Shown here in pieces: positions 1-64,000 of a stretch of DNA of 64,000 nucleotides. Source of the stretch: Glandiceps talaboti (Eukaryota > Hemichordata > Enteropneusta > Spengelidae); the NCBI RefSeq assembly GCF_964340395.1, contig NC_135567.1, positions 3,105,609 through 3,169,608 of the forward strand. The letters run 5' to 3'. The notes under the pieces are model-generated. The model had not been told where the DNA came from. It did no database searches and saw only the letters and a list, made by a program, of their open reading frames with translations. How positions within the stretch are numbered: the first letter of the stretch is position 1; each line of letters opens with the position of its first letter. Position numbers and translations under genes: made by a program.

Positions 1-1379
1 CAGGGCATTGATCAATCGCAACATGACTCACGCAGATGATGTGTTATAATAATAGCTGTACTGACGTTCAGTACATATACAAGTGTTTCATTTGTAATCG
101 AATCCAGCACGGCCATCTGGTGGTCATTTTAATTCACTTTATTGTCTCAGTAAATATTTCATTTTTGTTACTGTAAATATTTGGCAGTGAAACATCGTCA
201 AGTTTCGCCGTATTTTTATGAATTAAAAATAAGTTACATATTTTATGGACAATTTATGATGTTCAAATTGTGTTATGATGTATAGAAAAGAATGTCACAT
301 ATTTTCCACGAGTTGTAACATTGCTGTATATTGTACACTAATAGTATGTATTAAACGTAAAATATTGGTATTTGGCGATGATTATTTCGTAATCTGTGTA
401 ACACAGGGAGGGCGATTGAGAATCCGATCCGAACCCGTAAGCATACAGTGAACGTTTAAGATACGTACAAACACCCGCGGTGTAATATCTTTATTTCATT
501 CTGACTGAGCATGAGTACACTTGGATATGAAAACTAACTTTGGATTCTTATTTGGGCATATGTAAAAACAATAATTTAGACGAGGTATGACTTCCCTTCA
601 TGCATTGCTCTTGGGAAATATAACTGTCACCAAGCTAGCATTTATCCCGGATGTGCCTAACATGTATTGCGTTGCATTTAATAAAGCACTCAGCAACTGT
701 ATTTCAGCGAGGGAAAATTAAATATTAAGTAGTGACTTTTTATAAATGGTTTTCTCATTGTAAAATAAATGTATATATATTCAGCTAAATCATCTAAAAA
801 TACAATGCTTACCCCATTTATATATTTGCCCAAATATCTAGGGTGATATTAGATGTGTTTTAATTCATGTTTTAGATTTATTTTGTTTCTTTTGTTGTTA
901 GTTTGATCATGAGTAAATGTTCGCCTCAGTCTATGAGTTTCCTTTGATCCTTTTGAAGTTACCACCTGTCATTCGTTGTCATAGCATTTCATGATATCCT
1001 TGTTAATAGTTAAAAAAAAAAGTAGGCTACAGATGTTCACTGTGACTCCCAAGTGTGAAGGTGAAAATAAGACTTGTGTTGAAATTTAGAATTTTGATGC
1101 CATACCGTATTGTAAAATCACTAAATGCTGATATCATTTTGATCTCTATGTCAAACTTGTGTACTGTTTCCCCTGAATTTGTTTTCGTGATTTAATCTGA
1201 TAATGGGTTTCAGCTTTCTTACAACACCAAAAGTTCAAACATTTTATTTTTCTATTAAGAGATTATTAGTATTTGTCATTCACCTGTAAACCCTTGCGTA
1301 CCAGCCACGAACAGAAAACACAATTTGTGCCAATTACGTAATTTGGAATAAACAAGTGTACATTTTGATAAACCTGAAA
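1..1379. other. upstream non-coding region
   Basis: AT-rich sequence upstream of the receptor gene. I see no convincing exon, RNA gene or recognisable mobile element. A promoter for the first exon copy could lie near its 3' end, but I cannot point to a clear TATA box or initiator. Confidence 0.4.
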
Positions 1380-1687
1380 CTGTTCTCTCTCTAGTGAAAA
1401 TATGGTACTAAGTTGCTTATTTTTTATTTTTTATATATTCTTTATTAATATCCAAAGGAACCAGTTGAAGTATTGAATACATGGAAAAACAAATTACATT
1501 ACCAGACTACATTCTTAAGATCTCTTTTAATTATTGATGGGTTCCATTACAAGAGATAATGTCTTTGGAAATCGCCTCAGAGAACTCGCAAAAAGAGCTA
1601 TTTTTAAAAAGCTCCAGATGTCAAGGGTTTTTAAAGGATGCGGTGCTCTGTTTGTCAGTTTGTTAGCAAGACAAGCACACTGGTGTT

Positions 1688-61692
<60,005 letters not shown>

Positions 61693-62590
61693 TAAGAAAA
61701 TACAGATGGGCAGTAGTCTTATAACTAATATAATAAATAATAGTTGCACAGGAAAAGATACATATAAAAATAAATGTAAATTAAATAAAAGTAAATTATA
61801 CAGTCTGAACACATGTAACTAAGGCTAACCAAGAGAAATATTACGATAAACATTTATATGGTTGTGGATCATGATTAGTAACTGTATTTGTGTTGGTTTC
61901 AGAAAGCATATTATTAAATCAGTTTCTAGGTAAATTTTCATTCTTTGATGAGCCATTTACTGGATTTTACTATTGCAATAGGTATTTCTGGAACTATATA
62001 ACTTACTTCTCAAATGTTATGTACAGTTGGGTACGGTATAGTATTTTACACAGTATTGATGTATTAAACATTATGAAGTTGCATTCATTTTTTCAGTAGT
62101 GGTTGGATATTAAGAGTAGCCGTTTAGACCAGTCAAAATAGGGTTTGACTTTGAAGTAATTGTAATCTATATTCTTGTTGGTGCACCTCTCTCAACATTT
62201 TATACTAAACAAGATATCAAAAATGTAGGCGGTGAAACATGAGTAAAGATCCGTTTTTGAAAATTTGACTAATTAGGATATTTATGAACTATTATATAAC
62301 ACTAATGCAAGTAACATTTCTGTGGATAGCGCTGATGACGACAAATCACTCTAGCACCGTTTTGATGTCGTGGAACTGTCTCCTTTCTTTGTTAGTGTAA
62401 ATATACGAGTATTTAGAGTGTGTGTAAATTTATGCAATAACTATAGTCTATACAAGGTATAGACTTATGCAAGCAACATGATATTGAGATTAATAACAGG
62501 AATTACATAATACAATATAGACTGTAGAATTACTAGTGATAATACACCTAGTTACAAGATATATACCCACTTTGCGTTCAAGTCATCATA
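61693..62590 (+). other. 3' flank of the repeat ORF
   Basis: AT-rich, with AATAAA-like sequences at about 61732-61790 that could end the transcript. An open frame at 61890-62099 after a TTTCAG has no recognisable domain. Nothing else is supported. Confidence 0.4.
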
Positions 62591-62815
62591 CAGGTTCCCA
62601 GACCAAGACTCAAATCGTATGGAGATCGATCTGTGGAATCAACTACCTAACACTGTCCGCTCTGTACCGAATATGTAGACTTTCAAATTAAGACTAAAGA
62701 CATACCTTTTTGAAAGAGCTTAGCTGTAGCAGTTTCTATTGTAAAGCGCCAGGGTACATCATTGATGGATAGTAGGTGCTATATAAATATCTTTATTTAT
62801 TCATATTATTTATAA
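62590..62815 (+). mobile_element. LINE 3' end, degenerate
   Basis: In broken frames it reads RLKSYGDRS, then LWNQLPNTVRSVPN, a stop, then FKLRLKTYLFERA and a stop. This is followed by the GTAAAGCGCC...GGTGCTATATAAATA tail typical of CR1/L2-like LINEs. Confidence 0.75.
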
Positions 62816-64000
62816 GTGTGTTGCAATATGGAGAAAATAACATAAATTGAATCATCAGAAACTATTACTATAGAACATAAAAATGACCAGTGTGTCGTTA
62901 AGTAATTGGTTTGATTATTTTTATAATTTTATACAAGCAAGGCATGCATTTGATTTAGTCTGGACCATGCAAATAATATGTCTTTAGATAGGTATCAAAT
63001 AAAGAAACCCATGTGAGCTCTCATTGAAAATCATCAAACTAATTTGATAAGGCACTTCTCTCCATTTTATACTATCAAAGAACGTATAAACCATACATTT
63101 AAAAGGGGAAGTGCCAGTCTAGTAAACATAGATATTTTCATACACTTTGAATTCTGGAGCGTCATATCTTGATTACACATAGTATTAATATTGGTTACGA
63201 AGATATATCATTATTGAATCTCTCTTTCCTCTACATTGTTCTTCATGTTAGGTCTTAGCACACATGATTATCCATAAGATTTTATTGATGTCGTCAAACG
63301 TGACACGTGACTAGATAACGTCCTATACAACAGAAATGCAGTGAAGGACAGAACATTATGGAAAGGTTTCATCACGCAAACTCGATCGATAAAAGTGAAA
63401 GTATTCATACGATTGCACACAAGGCCTTACTTCGTTCACATAAGTAGTCATGGATATGAAAATGAAAAATGCTTTTAAAGGTAATTTCGTGTTGTCATTT
63501 AATAACATACGTATTTAATGACCTATAAGAAACAAGAACATAATCATTATATATTTAAAATAACTGGACATAAATTAGAAATCTGTCTGTGTAGAACTTA
63601 AGTACTTAATTAGCACCATTTGCCACAGTAAACTTAAAGAAAGGTTGAATAAATCGAGCATAGTAGCAAGTAACAAAATAACAGAAGACAGTTAATACTA
63701 GATTATGACACGAACTACAGATATTTCTTTTTCTTTTTTACTTTTACATGTTTTATTATATGAAAAATATACAGAATACAAACAGACAAAAGTGAAAATG
63801 AAAACGAGAAGAAAAAAGACTCTTAGAGAAAAGAACACAACAAAACATAAATGAAAAATTGAAGGACAGTGAACTTGCTGTCAGTATGCAAATATGAAAA
63901 GGAAATTTACCATAGTCGGTTACATAATTGCGCTGACTTGGCATAAACCACCCCAAGTGTCGTCAAACTTTTCTTTTGTATATATGTCTTTCGGTCTGAA
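62816..64000 (+). other. downstream AT-rich region
   Basis: No convincing coding sequence, RNA gene or recognisable repeat. The short open frames present have no domain or splice support. Confidence 0.4.

Overview
The window reads as AT-rich DNA from an invertebrate animal. It has long introns, several retroelement and DNA-transposon families, and many microsatellites. I recognise no protein-coding gene of bacterial or plant type. The main gene has the LDLa-LRR-7TM core of GRL101/relaxin-receptor-type (LGR type C) receptors, known from molluscs and other invertebrates. A spiralian (mollusc, brachiopod or annelid) is the best guess; a non-vertebrate deuterostome is not excluded.

One gene on the + strand spans most of the window (1688 to about 60.1 kb, possibly 61.7 kb). 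I read its exons by eye from AG/GT borders, reading frame and domain logic. The 28 exons from 1688 to 58854 join to 5416 nt with no frame break, about 1805 residues. The order is: signal peptide (two tandem copies of exon 1), trefoil, discoidin-like (F5/8C) domain in two exons, kringle, EGF, Link/C-type-lectin-like module, a second F5/8C domain in two exons, PAN/apple-like module, CUB, C-type lectin domain in three exons, seven LDLa repeats, LRR N-cap, five LRRs, cysteine hinge and a seven-helix receptor. After the helices, further exons in frame encode what looks like a degenerate protein-kinase C-lobe (HEN in place of HRD, DVS in place of DFG). A Lys/Glu-rich repeat ORF (60787-61692) can also join in frame. 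Almost all ectodomain modules sit on symmetrical phase 1-1 exons, the classic exon-shuffling arrangement; the LRRs are on phase 2-2 exons.

The two largest introns (18.4-29.5 kb and 29.9-40.0 kb) hold most of the mobile DNA: a Penelope-like GIY-YIG fragment, LTR-like copies, a Ty3/Gypsy remnant, a mariner/IS630-like pseudogene, a DNA element with short terminal inverted repeats (two copies), 5'-truncated LINEs, a large fold-back palindrome, hairpin MITE-like elements and a 1.3-kb minisatellite of 32-bp units. A 215-codon Pro/Ser/Thr-rich ORF (25.9-26.5 kb, +) and a short antisense ORF (28.8-29.1 kb, -) are possible nested genes of unknown function.

The main point of interest is the receptor. 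It combines a lectin-rich, adhesive, LDLa/LRR ectodomain with a 7TM whose DRY and NPxxY switches are changed and with a pseudokinase-like cytoplasmic tail. This suggests a large surface recognition receptor that may signal in a non-canonical way. All exon joins are inferred from genomic sequence and need transcript support.
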